This document shows, piece after piece, positions 28,711-39,370 of a stretch of DNA of 64,000 bases. The notes below the pieces were generated by a model, which was given only the letters and a program-made list of their open reading frames with translations, did not search any database and was not told the DNA's origin. The translations under genes were made by a program, and so were the position numbers. Numbering within the stretch: position 1 is the stretch's first letter; every line of letters starts with the position of its first letter. This DNA comes from Betaproteobacteria bacterium (GTDB lineage: Bacteria > Pseudomonadota > Gammaproteobacteria > Burkholderiales > Usitatibacteraceae), in the NCBI GenBank assembly GCA_025362135.1, contig JANYHZ010000020.1, positions 38,013-102,012 of the forward strand. The letters run 5' to 3'.

Positions 28711-29469
28711 TCAATTCGTCGCCGCCTTCCGGCGGGTAACTGCGGGCTTCTTCGCGGCAGTCGCTTTTACGACGGACTTCTTGGCAACCGGCTTCTTCGA
28801 AGCAGGTTTCTTGGTGACCGGCTTTTTCGCGACCGGTTTTTTGATCGCCGGCTTTTTCAAAGTCAGCTTTGTTGTCTTCGGTGTTGTCGGCTTCTTCGCA
28901 ACTGTTTTCTTTACCGTAGTTTTTGTCGCGAGTGGTTTCTTGACGATCACGGTATTCGCCGCGACTTTTTTTGCGAGGGCACCCGACGCTTTTATCGCCA
29001 CAGTCTTCGTTGCAAGCGTTGTTTTTTTCCTGGCCGTAACTTTGGCCTTCACCGTCTTGGCGGTTTTAGTCTTGACGACAGTTTTCGGCGCGACCCTGGC
29101 AGTTGCCGTTGCGCGCGCGACGGGCTTTGGCTTGGGAAACTCCAGACTTCCTTCGCCCCATAACTCCTCCAGTTCGTAGAGTTCGCGCATGGCAGGCTGC
29201 ATGATATGAACGACGATGTCGCCACAATCGACCAGGACCCACTCACCGGATTGCTCACCCTCAATGCCGTAGATCCAGCCACCATATTCCTTTACTTTAT
29301 CCATCACGTTTTTCGCCAGCGCTTTGGTCTGCCGCGTCGAATCTGCGCTGGCCACGGCGATGTAGTCGAAAACAGAAGTAAGTTTGGAAACGTTAATCAG
29401 TTTGATGTCGCGCGCTTTAATGTCTTCAAGCGCATCGATGACGATGGTCGTCAGTTTTTTGGTAGCCAA
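28711..29469 (-). CDS. rsfS: Ribosomal silencing factor RsfS with long Lys/Ala/Pro-rich C-terminal extension
   Basis: N-terminal ~110 aa RsfS (IVIDALEDIKARDIKLINVSKLTSVFDYIAVASADSTRQTKALA...GEWVLVDCGDIVVHIMQPAMRELYELEELWG); tail of KKP(V/A/I)-type repeats. Confidence 0.92.
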   Translation of the reverse strand: MATKKLTTIVIDALEDIKARDIKLINVSKLTSVFDYIAVASADSTRQTKALAKNVMDKVKEYGGWIYGIEGEQSGEWVLVDCGDIVVHIMQPAMRELYELEELWGEGSLEFPKPKPVARATATARVAPKTVVKTKTAKTVKAKVTARKKTTLATKTVAIKASGALAKKVAANTVIVKKPLATKTTVKKTVAKKPTTPKTTKLTLKKPAIKKPVAKKPVTKKPASKKPVAKKSVVKATAAKKPAVTRRKAATN

Positions 29470-29476
29470 CTTATGC

Positions 29477-30139
29477 TCACTCCTTGATTAGATATAACTT
29501 GTGTCGTTCAATATAATCGCAAACGGCATCAGGCGTAAGACCGCGAATGGATTCGCCACGCGCGGTTCGTTCTCTGATCTCCGTCGATGACACCGGTGGT
29601 GGCGACGTCTCCAGAAAGACCACTGCGCCGCTCGGCGACATTTGCGTGTCGAGCAGCCCCGCAAACCGGGGTTCAACTTCTTGCAGAAATTCGCTTGAGC
29701 AATGGGCTGTCGCGAGCTTGTGGGTAGATCGGTCGATTACGGCGAAATGCGTCAAGCCGAACAACTCCCGCCAGCGATGCCAGGTATCGAGCCGTGAAAA
29801 TGCATCGCTGCCAATGAGCCACACCAGACTCGCATCCGCGCCAATTTCGGTGCGCAATTCGAACAGCGTGTCAAATGTGTAGGTGGCACCGGTACGCCAC
29901 AGCTCGCGTTCATCGACCAGAACTTGGAAGTCACCTTGAAAGGCGAGTCTAAGCATAATGCGGCGATGGTCCGCAGAGGCGAGCGGCAACCCGCCTTTTT
30001 GGTATGGATTGCCCGCCGGCAACACCAGTATCTTCTGCAATTCCAGTTGCGCGAAGGCTGTGCGCGCAAGGCCGAGGTGGCCGTAATGCACCGGATCGAA
30101 CGTGCCGCCGAATAACGCAATGGGCTTCAACCCGGGCAA
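29477..30139 (-). CDS. nadD: Nicotinate-nucleotide adenylyltransferase
   Basis: IALFGGTFDPVHYGHLGLA; SSTEIRERTARG. Confidence 0.94.
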   Translation of the reverse strand: MPGLKPIALFGGTFDPVHYGHLGLARTAFAQLELQKILVLPAGNPYQKGGLPLASADHRRIMLRLAFQGDFQVLVDERELWRTGATYTFDTLFELRTEIGADASLVWLIGSDAFSRLDTWHRWRELFGLTHFAVIDRSTHKLATAHCSSEFLQEVEPRFAGLLDTQMSPSGAVVFLETSPPPVSSTEIRERTARGESIRGLTPDAVCDYIERHKLYLIKE

Positions 30140-31438
30140 CTACTCACGGATCTGCCCGCTGCCGAGCACGATCCATTTTTGCGAAGTAAGGCCTTCGAGT
30201 CCGACCGGCCCGCGCGCGTGCAGCTTATCGGTCGAAATTCCGATCTCAGCACCGAGGCCGTACTCAAAGCCATCAGCAAAACGGGTAGAAGCATTGACAA
30301 GGACCGAGCTGGAATCAACTTCGCGCAAAAAGCGCATGGCCCGCGAGTGGTCTTCAGTAACGATGGCATCGGTATGCTGTGAGCCGTATTTTGCAATATG
30401 CGCGATGGCTTCGTCGATGCCCGCCACCGTTGAAATGGAAACGACAGGCGCGAGATACTCGGTATGAAAATCCTCCTCGGTGGCTTTTTTGAGACCCGTG
30501 AGGCCGATCGCCTCCAGAATTGAACGGCTTCGCGCGTTGCAACGCATCTCGACACCTTTGTCGGCATAGATTCGCCCGATCAGCGGCAACACTTTATCGG
30601 CAATCGCTTCGTCCACAAGCAACGTCTCCATCGTGTTGCAAGGTGAATAGCGTTGCGTCTTGGCGTTGTCAGCAATACGAACCGCTTTGTCGATATCAGC
30701 TGCATCGTCGATATAGACGTGGCAGATGCCGTCGAGGTGCTTGATGACCGGCACCCGCGATTCGTCGGCAATACGCGCCGTGAGGCTCTTGCCGCCACGC
30801 GGAATGATCACATCGATCACCCCTTTCATTTTCAGCATCTCGCCGACCGCCGCGCGATCCGTGGTGTCGATCAATTGCACGCCTGTCTCGGGGAGACCGG
30901 CTGCGCGCAGACCAGCTACAAGACAGCGGTGAATCGCGCGATTCGACTCGAGTGCTTCCGAGCCGCCGCGCAATATGCAGGCGTTACCCGATTTCAAACA
31001 AAGCGCCGCGGCGTCTGCCGTCACGTTTGGGCGCGACTCGTAAATCATGCCGATCACGCCGAGTGGCACGCGCATTTTTCCAACCTGAATACCGGAAGGG
31101 CGAAATTTGAGGTCGCTGATCTCGCCAATCGGGTCGGCGAGTGCTGCGACCTCGCGCAATCCTGCCGCCATCGCAGGAACAGATTTTTCTGTGAGAGTCA
31201 GGCGATCCACAAACGCCGCATCAAAGGCAGCCCGGCGTGCACGCGCAACATCGTTCGCATTGGCGGCAAGAATAGTAACGACGTTTTTCTCAATGTCATT
31301 GGCCGCCGCCAGCAGCGCCGCATTTTTTTCAGCAACACCTGCACGCGCAAGCACTCGCGCCGCAACCTGCGCCGCCGCGCCGAGGCCGTGCATATAGGCC
31401 GGAATATCGTTCAAAACCTTTGCCGCTAAATCATTCAT
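30140..31438 (-). CDS. proA: Glutamate-5-semialdehyde dehydrogenase
   Basis: [38 protein letters not shown]. Confidence 0.96.
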   Translation of the reverse strand: MNDLAAKVLNDIPAYMHGLGAAAQVAARVLARAGVAEKNAALLAAANDIEKNVVTILAANANDVARARRAAFDAAFVDRLTLTEKSVPAMAAGLREVAALADPIGEISDLKFRPSGIQVGKMRVPLGVIGMIYESRPNVTADAAALCLKSGNACILRGGSEALESNRAIHRCLVAGLRAAGLPETGVQLIDTTDRAAVGEMLKMKGVIDVIIPRGGKSLTARIADESRVPVIKHLDGICHVYIDDAADIDKAVRIADNAKTQRYSPCNTMETLLVDEAIADKVLPLIGRIYADKGVEMRCNARSRSILEAIGLTGLKKATEEDFHTEYLAPVVSISTVAGIDEAIAHIAKYGSQHTDAIVTEDHSRAMRFLREVDSSSVLVNASTRFADGFEYGLGAEIGISTDKLHARGPVGLEGLTSQKWIVLGSGQIRE

Positions 31439-31451
31439 CTTTTCGTCCTGA

Positions 31452-32447
31452 CTACGCCGCTTTCATCAGCGCGGTGCCGGCAAGGCCGGCGGCCAACGTG
31501 CTGAGCGCATCCCACGGATCGCGTTGATCCAGCCCCTTGATCATGCGGTCAATTTTGGCCGCCTGCAAGAGCAGCGCGTAGATCGATTTCGCGCTATGCC
31601 GTCGCGCAATACGCTCCATCCCACGCGCCTTGGATGGCTGTGGCGGACGACCGGAACGCGTGACCCCCCGCACGCGCGCCAGCATCCTGATTTCGTTCGC
31701 CAGCACCCACAGAATCAACGGTGGCGCTTCACCCTCGGCCTTCAACCCATCGAGCATTCGCTGAATACGCGCAATGTCGCCGTCGTGGATCGCAGCCACA
31801 AGCTGAAATGGATTGAAGCGCGACACATTGGCCACACTATCTTCAAGTACCTTCAGCGAGATTTCGCCTGGTGGGCACAATAGCGCGAGTTTCTTAATCT
31901 CCTGTTGAGCCGCAAGCAAATTGCCCTCGACCCGATCCGCCAGAAATTCGAGCCCTTCCTCGTCTACAGATTGTTGCTGCCTGCCGAGCCGCGCCTTCAG
32001 CCATTGCGGCAGACGCGAACGGTCGATTGGAGCGGCTTCAATCATCGTCGCCGCCGCTTCAAGTGCCATGAACCATTTCGTCTGTTTTCCCTGCCAATCA
32101 ATCTCCGGAAGCAGTACCAATGTCACGGTGTCGTCGGGCAGTCGCTCGCAATATTGCGTGATCGCATCCGAGCCGTCCTTGCCGGGCTTACCCGTCGGGA
32201 TCCGCACCTCAAGCAAACGTTGCGTCGCAAACAACGAAAGTGCATTTCCCGCTGAGCGCAACTGTCCCCAATCAAATCCTGTCTGCGCGGTAAACACTTC
32301 GCGTTCGATAAAGCCGGTTTTCCGCGCAAGGTCGCGCAATGCGTCTGCAGCTTCCAGCGCTGCGAGTGGCTCAGCACCGTGAATTGCATAGAGCTTCGCG
32401 AGCGATTTTGGTGGGTGCTCAATAAATTGTTCGGCGGTAACGCGCAT
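31452..32447 (-). CDS. holA: DNA polymerase III subunit delta
   Basis: HolA-type pattern and position in the leuS-lptE-holA block. Confidence 0.93.
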   Translation of the reverse strand: MRVTAEQFIEHPPKSLAKLYAIHGAEPLAALEAADALRDLARKTGFIEREVFTAQTGFDWGQLRSAGNALSLFATQRLLEVRIPTGKPGKDGSDAITQYCERLPDDTVTLVLLPEIDWQGKQTKWFMALEAAATMIEAAPIDRSRLPQWLKARLGRQQQSVDEEGLEFLADRVEGNLLAAQQEIKKLALLCPPGEISLKVLEDSVANVSRFNPFQLVAAIHDGDIARIQRMLDGLKAEGEAPPLILWVLANEIRMLARVRGVTRSGRPPQPSKARGMERIARRHSAKSIYALLLQAAKIDRMIKGLDQRDPWDALSTLAAGLAGTALMKAA

Positions 32448-32764
32448 CTTGCCTTCGCAATTGGAAATCGGATTGGGTCTGAGTCTGACCGCGAACCATC
32501 AGCGGGCGTCGCGGACACCAGCTTTGGTCATGCCAGCCGAAGGACTACAACGCATCGTGTACGCCCACCCAGGCGATGGGCACTTATTGTACCCGGACGG
32601 GTGTCGCACAGACGTACTTGGCTAACGGCAATGTGGCCGCAGGCCATGCGGGAACATTCGCGAGCGGTTCCTGCGCTGGCTCACAAGCGCGTACGCTTTC
32701 GGTCACCTATTGACCGTAGGGTGAAAACAAGCTCGGTGGAAACGCTCCGTGAACAGCCTGTGAC

Positions 32765-33331
32765 TCACATCGGGGCCAACGAAAATACCAGTGCCACCGG
32801 CCAGCGATAGTCTCCGCTACGCACCTGTGGAGCCAGGTGAAAGCGATAGTCGATTGGAACCAATTTGTTCGTTGCGAGCCCGGATCTGACGCGCATGCTG
32901 CCGGAGCCCATTGTTGCGTTTAGCTGTTGACTCGAAATTCGGACCTCGATGCGCGATAGCAGTCGGGAATCATAGCTCGCGTTAAGTTGGACGCCATCGC
33001 GATTGTTGCTGGTGAGCTTCACCGAGGTAGCACCCTCGACGTCGATGTAGCCTTGAGCGACGTGCCGTTCTTCGATAAAAAAGCGCTTGGGCTGCGTGAC
33101 GACCGTGACACGGATAACGGCGGGGATGACAATGCGAACCTGGACAGAGGCCGCAGCGCTGGAGACACCTGTCCTGCTATCCGCGAAACTACGCATGGGC
33201 ATTGCAAGGAGGGCGAAGCTTACGACGAATAAAGTCCGGGGCGCAGCCGCGAACGGGCGCGATTTTGCCACACCCCGCACGTCACACTGCATCGCACCCT
33301 GGAAGCTCTTTGGAAGATCACCCATGCCCAC
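32765..33331 (-). CDS. Hypothetical secreted protein, possibly fimbrial/pilus-related
   Basis: Signal peptide (RTLFVVSFALLAMPMRSFADS), beta-rich mature region; lies between lptE and holA. Confidence 0.5.
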   Translation of the reverse strand: MGMGDLPKSFQGAMQCDVRGVAKSRPFAAAPRTLFVVSFALLAMPMRSFADSRTGVSSAAASVQVRIVIPAVIRVTVVTQPKRFFIEERHVAQGYIDVEGATSVKLTSNNRDGVQLNASYDSRLLSRIEVRISSQQLNATMGSGSMRVRSGLATNKLVPIDYRFHLAPQVRSGDYRWPVALVFSLAPM

Positions 33332-33546
33332 TCTTAATTAACACATGTTAATACTTTACACCTGTTTTGTGAATTTAGGTGCTACATGTGCAGATGGGTT
33401 CGGTGCCTCGCTCCGCGTGTTATCGGCCGATATGCACCAGCGCAGACCGAATGCGCCTGATGAACTTGGTACTTCAGCCTCGACCGACCACCAACATCGC
33501 GTGAAACGACTTTTTGCGGCAAGTCCGGTTCATCAGAAGCCTTAGA

Positions 33547-34044
33547 CTAGGCCGGACGTTTAATGGCTGTCATCCGCCGTAATATTTGTGCGACCGCATC
33601 GCGCTCCATGTCCTGATAGAGCAACGCCTCCTCCTGCTGCTTGGCGATGATGCGTGAATCGTCGTAGCTGAGAATGCGCGAGAGTTGAATCTCGCTGGTA
33701 GGAATGACGACACCGTTCTTGGCGTCGATCAACTGGTAGACGACGCGAAGTTTCAGTTCGTACTCGCGCACCCGGCCCGCGCCAGATAGCGAAAGAATCT
33801 GACGGTCGCGTCTGTCCTCAATGATGTTCAATTGCGCGTCAGCATCTTTCGCGCTCGGCATCAATTTCGTGGGAATGTTGGCCAGTTCGCGTCGGAGTTC
33901 GGTAGCAACTACTGACCCGCCGGGGGCAGACACGAAAACGCTCGAAAAAGGCAGCATGTACTGGCCTCGCAGTTGAAAGCCGCATGCGGATAACTGTGCG
34001 ACCCAGAGCACGCCTGCTACCGAAAAGACGCGTCGAGAAATCAT
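33547..34044 (-). CDS. lptE: LPS assembly lipoprotein LptE
   Basis: Lipobox LSACGFQLRGQYMLPFSSVFV; directly downstream of leuS. Confidence 0.92.
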   Translation of the reverse strand: MISRRVFSVAGVLWVAQLSACGFQLRGQYMLPFSSVFVSAPGGSVVATELRRELANIPTKLMPSAKDADAQLNIIEDRRDRQILSLSGAGRVREYELKLRVVYQLIDAKNGVVIPTSEIQLSRILSYDDSRIIAKQQEEALLYQDMERDAVAQILRRMTAIKRPA

Positions 34045-36684
34045 TCAGACCACCACGTTGACAAGTTTGCCCGGCACGACGATCAGCCGTTTGATCGGTT
34101 TGCCTTCGGTGTGCCTAGCGACACCTGCATCGGCGGTCGCCATTTGTTCGATCATTTCCTTAGTCGCCGCCTTGGGTACGCGAATGCTGCCGCGCAGTTT
34201 GCCGTTGACTTGAACCACCATTTCGATTTCGTCCTGCTCCAGCGCAGCGGGATCGGGTTCTGGCCAGGCAGCATCGATGATGTCGCCGTACTGATTATTG
34301 AGAGCGAGTTCATTCCACAAATGCCACGTCATGTGCGGACAGGCAGGGTACAAAACACGTAACAGGATAGACACGCCCTCGCGCACAACAGCAGGTGCCG
34401 CATTGCGATTATCTTCGAGCACGTTGAGCATTTTCATGCACGCCGAGACCACCGTGTTGTATTGCATGCGAGAGTAATCGTAGCTGGCCTGCTTGAGCGT
34501 CGCGTGGATCTCATGACGCAAATTTTTAGTGTCAGCATCCCGCGCCGATATATCAACAGCATCAGCGCTGCGCACGGAATCGGAAATGGCGGAACAAAAG
34601 CCCCACAGGCGACGCAGGTAGCGATGCGTTCCCTCAACACCCGCACTCGACCATTCGATGGACTGCTCAGGCGGGCTGGCGAACATCACAAACAAGCGCG
34701 CCGCATCGGCACCATAGTGATCGATCATCTGCTGCGGATCGACGCCGTTCAGTTTTGATTTCGACATCGTGCCAACGCCGTCGTACACAACAGGCAGGCC
34801 ATCCGATTTTGATCGATACGATGCCGGTTTGCCCGATGCGTCCACCACCAACTCGACGTCATCGGGTGCAAAGTATTCAATGCCGCCCTTGTCGCTCTTG
34901 CGATAGTAAATGTGGTTGAGCACCATGCCCTGGCAAAGCAAGTTGGTAAATGGCTCATCGAATTTGAGCATGCCAAGATCGCGCATCACCTTGGTCCAGA
35001 AGCGTGCGTACAAAAGATGCAGCACCGCATGCGTGATGCCGCCGATGTACTGATCCATCGGCATCCAGTAATCGTTGTTTGATGCCACCATCTTGTCGTG
35101 ATAGCCCGGCGCGGTGTTGGGCGACGTATATCGCATGTAGTACCACGAGGAATCGACGAACGTATCCATCGTGTCGGTTTCGCGCTTGGCGGGCTTGCCG
35201 CATTTTGGGCAGGCGCAATTAACGAAGCGCTCGTCTTTTTTCAGCGGGCTTCCGGAGCCGTCGGGGATCAGGTCCTGCGGCAATACGACGGGTAAGTCTT
35301 TTTCAGGAACAGGTACGTCGCCGCAATCGGTGCAGTGGACGATGGGGATCGGTGTACCCCAGTAGCGCTGGCGGGAAATGCCCCAGTCGCGGAGACGGTA
35401 TTGGGTTTTCTTTTCGCCGCCGCAGTCTGCCGTTTGTGCCGCCACGAAATCGATGGCTTGATCGTAATTCATCCCCTCCATCGCGCTCGACGCAATACAG
35501 ATGCCAACGTCAGAGTAATGCGCTTGCCACGTATCGGTGGAGTAGGGTTTACCGGTATCGATGACCTGCTTTATGGGCAAGGCATATTTTTTCGCAAACG
35601 CAAAGTCGCGCTCGTCATGTCCCGGTACACCCATCACCGCACCGTCGCCATAGCTCATCAACACGTAGTTACCAACCCATACAGGAATCGATTCCCCGGT
35701 TATTGGATGAACGACCGAGAGACCCGTCGCGACACCCTTCTTTTCCATCGTCGCCATGTCGGCTTCCATTACAGTGCCACGCTTGGTCTCTTCGATGAAT
35801 TTGGCAACCTCAGCATCGCGCATCGCCGCGACCTCGGCGAGCGGATGCTCGGCTGCGACCGCACAAAACGTCACGCCCATGCTCGTGTCAGCACGCGTCG
35901 TGAAGACGAACAGTTTTCCATCCTGCACAAGCTTGCCCGACGAGTCTTTGACGTCGTGCGAAAAAGCAAACCGCACACCGACTGACTTGCCTATCCAGTT
36001 TTCCTGCATCGCCCGCACGCTTGCGGGCCACCCGGTCAATTTGTTGGCGACACAATCGAGCAGCTCTTCGGCGTATTTGGTGATGGCCATGTAATAGCCG
36101 GGTATCTCGCGCTTTTCCACCGGCGCACCCGAGCGCCAACCCTTGCCGTCGATAACCTGCTCATTGGCGAGCACAGTCTGATCGACCGGGTCCCAATTCA
36201 CGAGTTGCGTCTTTTTGTAAACGATGCCCTTTTCGAGCAACTTCAAGAAAAACCATTGATTCCATTTGTAATAATCGGGGTCGCAAGTTGCAAATTCGCG
36301 TGACCAGTCGATCGCCCAGCCCATCGCCTGGCATTGCTTCTTCATGTAGGCGATGTTCTCGTACGTCCATTTTGCGGGCGCAACATTGTTTTTCATTGCG
36401 GCATTTTCTGCCGGTAAACCGAAGGCATCCCACCCCATCGGCTGCAATACGTTATAGCCCTTCATGCGCAATTGCCGCGCCATCATGTCGTTGATGGTGT
36501 AATTGCGCACATGCCCCATGTGCAGCTTGCCGGACGGATAAGGCAGCATCGAGCAGGCATAAAATTTTGGCTTCGCCTTACCGCTTTTATCGACGGCATT
36601 TTCGGTCACGCGATAAACGTCTTTCGCGTTCCACTCGGCTTGTGCGGCGGCTTCGATTTGTTTGGGCTGGTACGCGGAATTCAT
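34045..36684 (-). CDS. leuS: Leucyl-tRNA synthetase
   Basis: [33 protein letters not shown]. Confidence 0.98.
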   Translation of the reverse strand: MNSAYQPKQIEAAAQAEWNAKDVYRVTENAVDKSGKAKPKFYACSMLPYPSGKLHMGHVRNYTINDMMARQLRMKGYNVLQPMGWDAFGLPAENAAMKNNVAPAKWTYENIAYMKKQCQAMGWAIDWSREFATCDPDYYKWNQWFFLKLLEKGIVYKKTQLVNWDPVDQTVLANEQVIDGKGWRSGAPVEKREIPGYYMAITKYAEELLDCVANKLTGWPASVRAMQENWIGKSVGVRFAFSHDVKDSSGKLVQDGKLFVFTTRADTSMGVTFCAVAAEHPLAEVAAMRDAEVAKFIEETKRGTVMEADMATMEKKGVATGLSVVHPITGESIPVWVGNYVLMSYGDGAVMGVPGHDERDFAFAKKYALPIKQVIDTGKPYSTDTWQAHYSDVGICIASSAMEGMNYDQAIDFVAAQTADCGGEKKTQYRLRDWGISRQRYWGTPIPIVHCTDCGDVPVPEKDLPVVLPQDLIPDGSGSPLKKDERFVNCACPKCGKPAKRETDTMDTFVDSSWYYMRYTSPNTAPGYHDKMVASNNDYWMPMDQYIGGITHAVLHLLYARFWTKVMRDLGMLKFDEPFTNLLCQGMVLNHIYYRKSDKGGIEYFAPDDVELVVDASGKPASYRSKSDGLPVVYDGVGTMSKSKLNGVDPQQMIDHYGADAARLFVMFASPPEQSIEWSSAGVEGTHRYLRRLWGFCSAISDSVRSADAVDISARDADTKNLRHEIHATLKQASYDYSRMQYNTVVSACMKMLNVLEDNRNAAPAVVREGVSILLRVLYPACPHMTWHLWNELALNNQYGDIIDAAWPEPDPAALEQDEIEMVVQVNGKLRGSIRVPKAATKEMIEQMATADAGVARHTEGKPIKRLIVVPGKLVNVVV

Positions 36685-36808
36685 AGGGAAACGGGGCTTG
36701 AAAATTCGATTTTGTGTGAGTGGCGATTATACAGTGGGGGTCAGCGCGGACTTGTCAGTGGCAACGCATCGTGCCCTTATAATGTAAAGACATATTTGAT
36801 GGCACCGC

Positions 36809-39178
36809 ATGAATTCTTTCGCACCTGATCCAGCGCATTACCCACGCCTCCTTGAAAACCTCAATCCAGAGCAACTGAAAGCCGTTACCCTGCCGCGGGT
36901 GAGTGCGTTGGTGCTGGCAGGCGCAGGAAGCGGAAAGACACGCGTACTCACCACGCGCATCGCCTATCTCATCCAGACCGGGCAAGTCAGTCCTGCAGCA
37001 TTGCTCGCAGTCACGTTTACCAACAAAGCCGCAAAGGAAATGCTGACGCGCCTTTCGGCGATGATGCCGATCAATACGCGCGGAATGTGGATCGGCACGT
37101 TTCACGGCTTGTGTAACCGGCTGCTGCGTGCACACCACCGCGACGCCAATCTGCCGCAAACATTCCAGATTCTCGATTCGGCTGACCAGCAATCGGCCAT
37201 TAAGCGTCTGCTGAAGGTACTCAACGTCGATGACGAAAAATTCAAGCCGCGCGAGCTGGGCTGGTTTATCAACGGTGCCAAGGATCAGGGCCTGCGTCCG
37301 AACGCGGTTGAAGCGACCGACGATTTCACCCGCCGTCAGGTCGAATTTTATCAAGCGTATGAAGCGCAATGCCAGCGCGAAGGCGTAGTCGACTTTGCCG
37401 AGCTGCTATTGCGCTGTTACGAATTGCTGGCGAAAAATGCCGCTTTGCAGGAACACTATCGCGAGCGTTTCAAATTCATTCTGGTCGATGAGTTTCAGGA
37501 TACCAATCGGCTGCAATACCAATGGATAAAATTGCTGGCAGGACGCGAGAACGCGGTCTTTGCGGTCGGAGACGACGACCAATCGATCTATGGTTTTCGT
37601 GGTGCGGAAGCGGCCAACATGCGCGAATTCCAGCGCGATTTTGCCGATGGTAACGTCATCAAGCTCGAACAGAATTATCGTTCGCAGGGCAATATCCTTG
37701 ATGCCGCAAACGCGGTCATCCAGCACAATAAAGACCGGCTGGGCAAAAACCTCTGGACCGACGCGGGCAAGGGCGAGCCCATCCGCATCTACGCCGCAGC
37801 CTCGGACAACGACGAAGCGCAATTCATCGTCAATGAGATCAAGGCGCTGGAGCGCACCGGTATGTCGCTCATCGATATGGCATTGTTGTATCGCTCGAAC
37901 GCGCAATCGCGGGTGCTGGAGCATGCGCTGTTTCGCGCCGGGCTGGCGTATCGCGTTTACGGAGGTTTGCGATTCTTTGAGCGCCAGGAGATCAAGCACG
38001 CGCTCGCCTATCTCAGGCTCGCCGGTAACCCGGACGACGATGGCGCGTTTTCGCGCGTCGTCAATTTTCCGCCGCGTGGCATCGGTGCGCGCTCGGTCGA
38101 GCAAGTGCAGGATTTGGCGCAACGCTACAACAGCTCTTTCCATGCGGCAGCAGCTTCAGGTATCGCCAACGCGGAAATCGTCGGTCGTGCTGCAACAATG
38201 ATCGGTGCGTTCCTGAAAATCATTGATGGGCTCAAAGTGTCGGCTGGCGTGATTGCCTTGCAGGAGTTGACAGAAGAGTGCGTGGAGAAAAGCGGCCTGC
38301 GAGCGCATTATCTGAATGAGCGCGAAGGCGCGGACCGGCTGGAAAATCTGGCCGAACTGGTGAACGCGACGGCGCAGTTTCAGGAAGAATACGAAGGCGA
38401 AGATACATCGCTGATCGGTTTTCTCACGCACGCGAGCCTGGAAGCTGGCGAGCATGAGGCCGGCGTGAATGACGACGCATTGCAACTGATGACGGTGCAT
38501 GCCGCCAAGGGGCTCGAATTCAAAGCAGTCTTTCTAAGTGGTCTTGAAGAGGGCCTGTTCCCGCACGACAACTCTGTGAACGATCTCGATGGCGTCGAGG
38601 AAGAGCGGCGGCTCATGTACGTCGCGGTGACGCGCGCACGCGAGCGACTTTATCTTTCCTACGCCGGCCAGCGCATGCTCCACGGGCAGATTCGCTACGG
38701 CATCGTGTCGCGGTTTGTCGATGAGATTCCGGCACCGCTATGCAAATGGATCGTTGTGCCGGAAAGGCAACAAGGCTATCCGGGGGGCGCACAGATGTAT
38801 CCGGCATCGCGCACCGGTGGCAATTTCAAGGCAGAGCAATCGTGGGGAGGCGGCAAAAGCGATGCGTCGAGTCGTGGCGCATGGGTCGAAGGCCGTGACA
38901 GCACCGACCGAGCGTATTCTCCGAGTCAACAAAGCAACAACACCGATGCCGGTTACGGCCGCGAAGGTGCGCCGGACACGTCGCGCGCGCGATTCGAAAC
39001 CGCGCGCGCCGATGCGTATCCTTTCGGCGTTGGCCAAAACGTGCAACACGCCAAATTTGGCGAAGGTGTGGTGCTCAATTTCGAGGGGCGAGGGATCGAC
39101 GCGCGGGTACAGGTGAAATTTCGCAGCGACGGCGTGAAATGGCTTGCCCTGCAGTACGCAAAGCTTTCTGCTGCCTGA
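36809..39178 (+). CDS. uvrD: UvrD/PcrA-type DNA helicase
   Basis: NPEQLKAVTLPRVSALVLAGAGSGKTRVLTTRIAYLI and further SF1 helicase motifs. Confidence 0.94.
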   Translation: MNSFAPDPAHYPRLLENLNPEQLKAVTLPRVSALVLAGAGSGKTRVLTTRIAYLIQTGQVSPAALLAVTFTNKAAKEMLTRLSAMMPINTRGMWIGTFHGLCNRLLRAHHRDANLPQTFQILDSADQQSAIKRLLKVLNVDDEKFKPRELGWFINGAKDQGLRPNAVEATDDFTRRQVEFYQAYEAQCQREGVVDFAELLLRCYELLAKNAALQEHYRERFKFILVDEFQDTNRLQYQWIKLLAGRENAVFAVGDDDQSIYGFRGAEAANMREFQRDFADGNVIKLEQNYRSQGNILDAANAVIQHNKDRLGKNLWTDAGKGEPIRIYAAASDNDEAQFIVNEIKALERTGMSLIDMALLYRSNAQSRVLEHALFRAGLAYRVYGGLRFFERQEIKHALAYLRLAGNPDDDGAFSRVVNFPPRGIGARSVEQVQDLAQRYNSSFHAAAASGIANAEIVGRAATMIGAFLKIIDGLKVSAGVIALQELTEECVEKSGLRAHYLNEREGADRLENLAELVNATAQFQEEYEGEDTSLIGFLTHASLEAGEHEAGVNDDALQLMTVHAAKGLEFKAVFLSGLEEGLFPHDNSVNDLDGVEEERRLMYVAVTRARERLYLSYAGQRMLHGQIRYGIVSRFVDEIPAPLCKWIVVPERQQGYPGGAQMYPASRTGGNFKAEQSWGGGKSDASSRGAWVEGRDSTDRAYSPSQQSNNTDAGYGREGAPDTSRARFETARADAYPFGVGQNVQHAKFGEGVVLNFEGRGIDARVQVKFRSDGVKWLALQYAKLSAA

Positions 39179-39217
39179 GTTAAGTATCGTCCCAAATCGC
39201 CCATCGAAAAATAGGTA

Positions 39218-39291
39218 AAGAATAAGCACTGGCGCGCGTTTCAAGCATTTTTACCTGTGTAAGCCGCACCAATGCTGGATGTACGCGTTTT
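39218..39291 (+). repeat. Dispersed palindromic element, copy 4 (plus orientation, degenerate)
   Basis: AAAGAATAAGCACTGGCGCG ... AGCATTTTTACCTGTGTAAG CCGCACCAATGCTGGATG; shares upstream AAATAGG with copy 1. Confidence 0.75.
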
Positions 39292-39370
39292 ATCATGGGG
39301 GGAATTGTGCGAACACGTCCGCTTTACTTGCGTGATGTTCGCGGGCATGCCCACCCTGCAATTCAGGCCG

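Noticed and set aside
28741-29100. Repetitive DNA that could be mistaken for a CRISPR-like or satellite array
   Set aside because: Repeats are degenerate, in frame and encode the KKP tail of RsfS; no spacer structure.
30653-31429. 258-aa plus-strand ORF
   Set aside because: Antisense to proA; shadow ORF.
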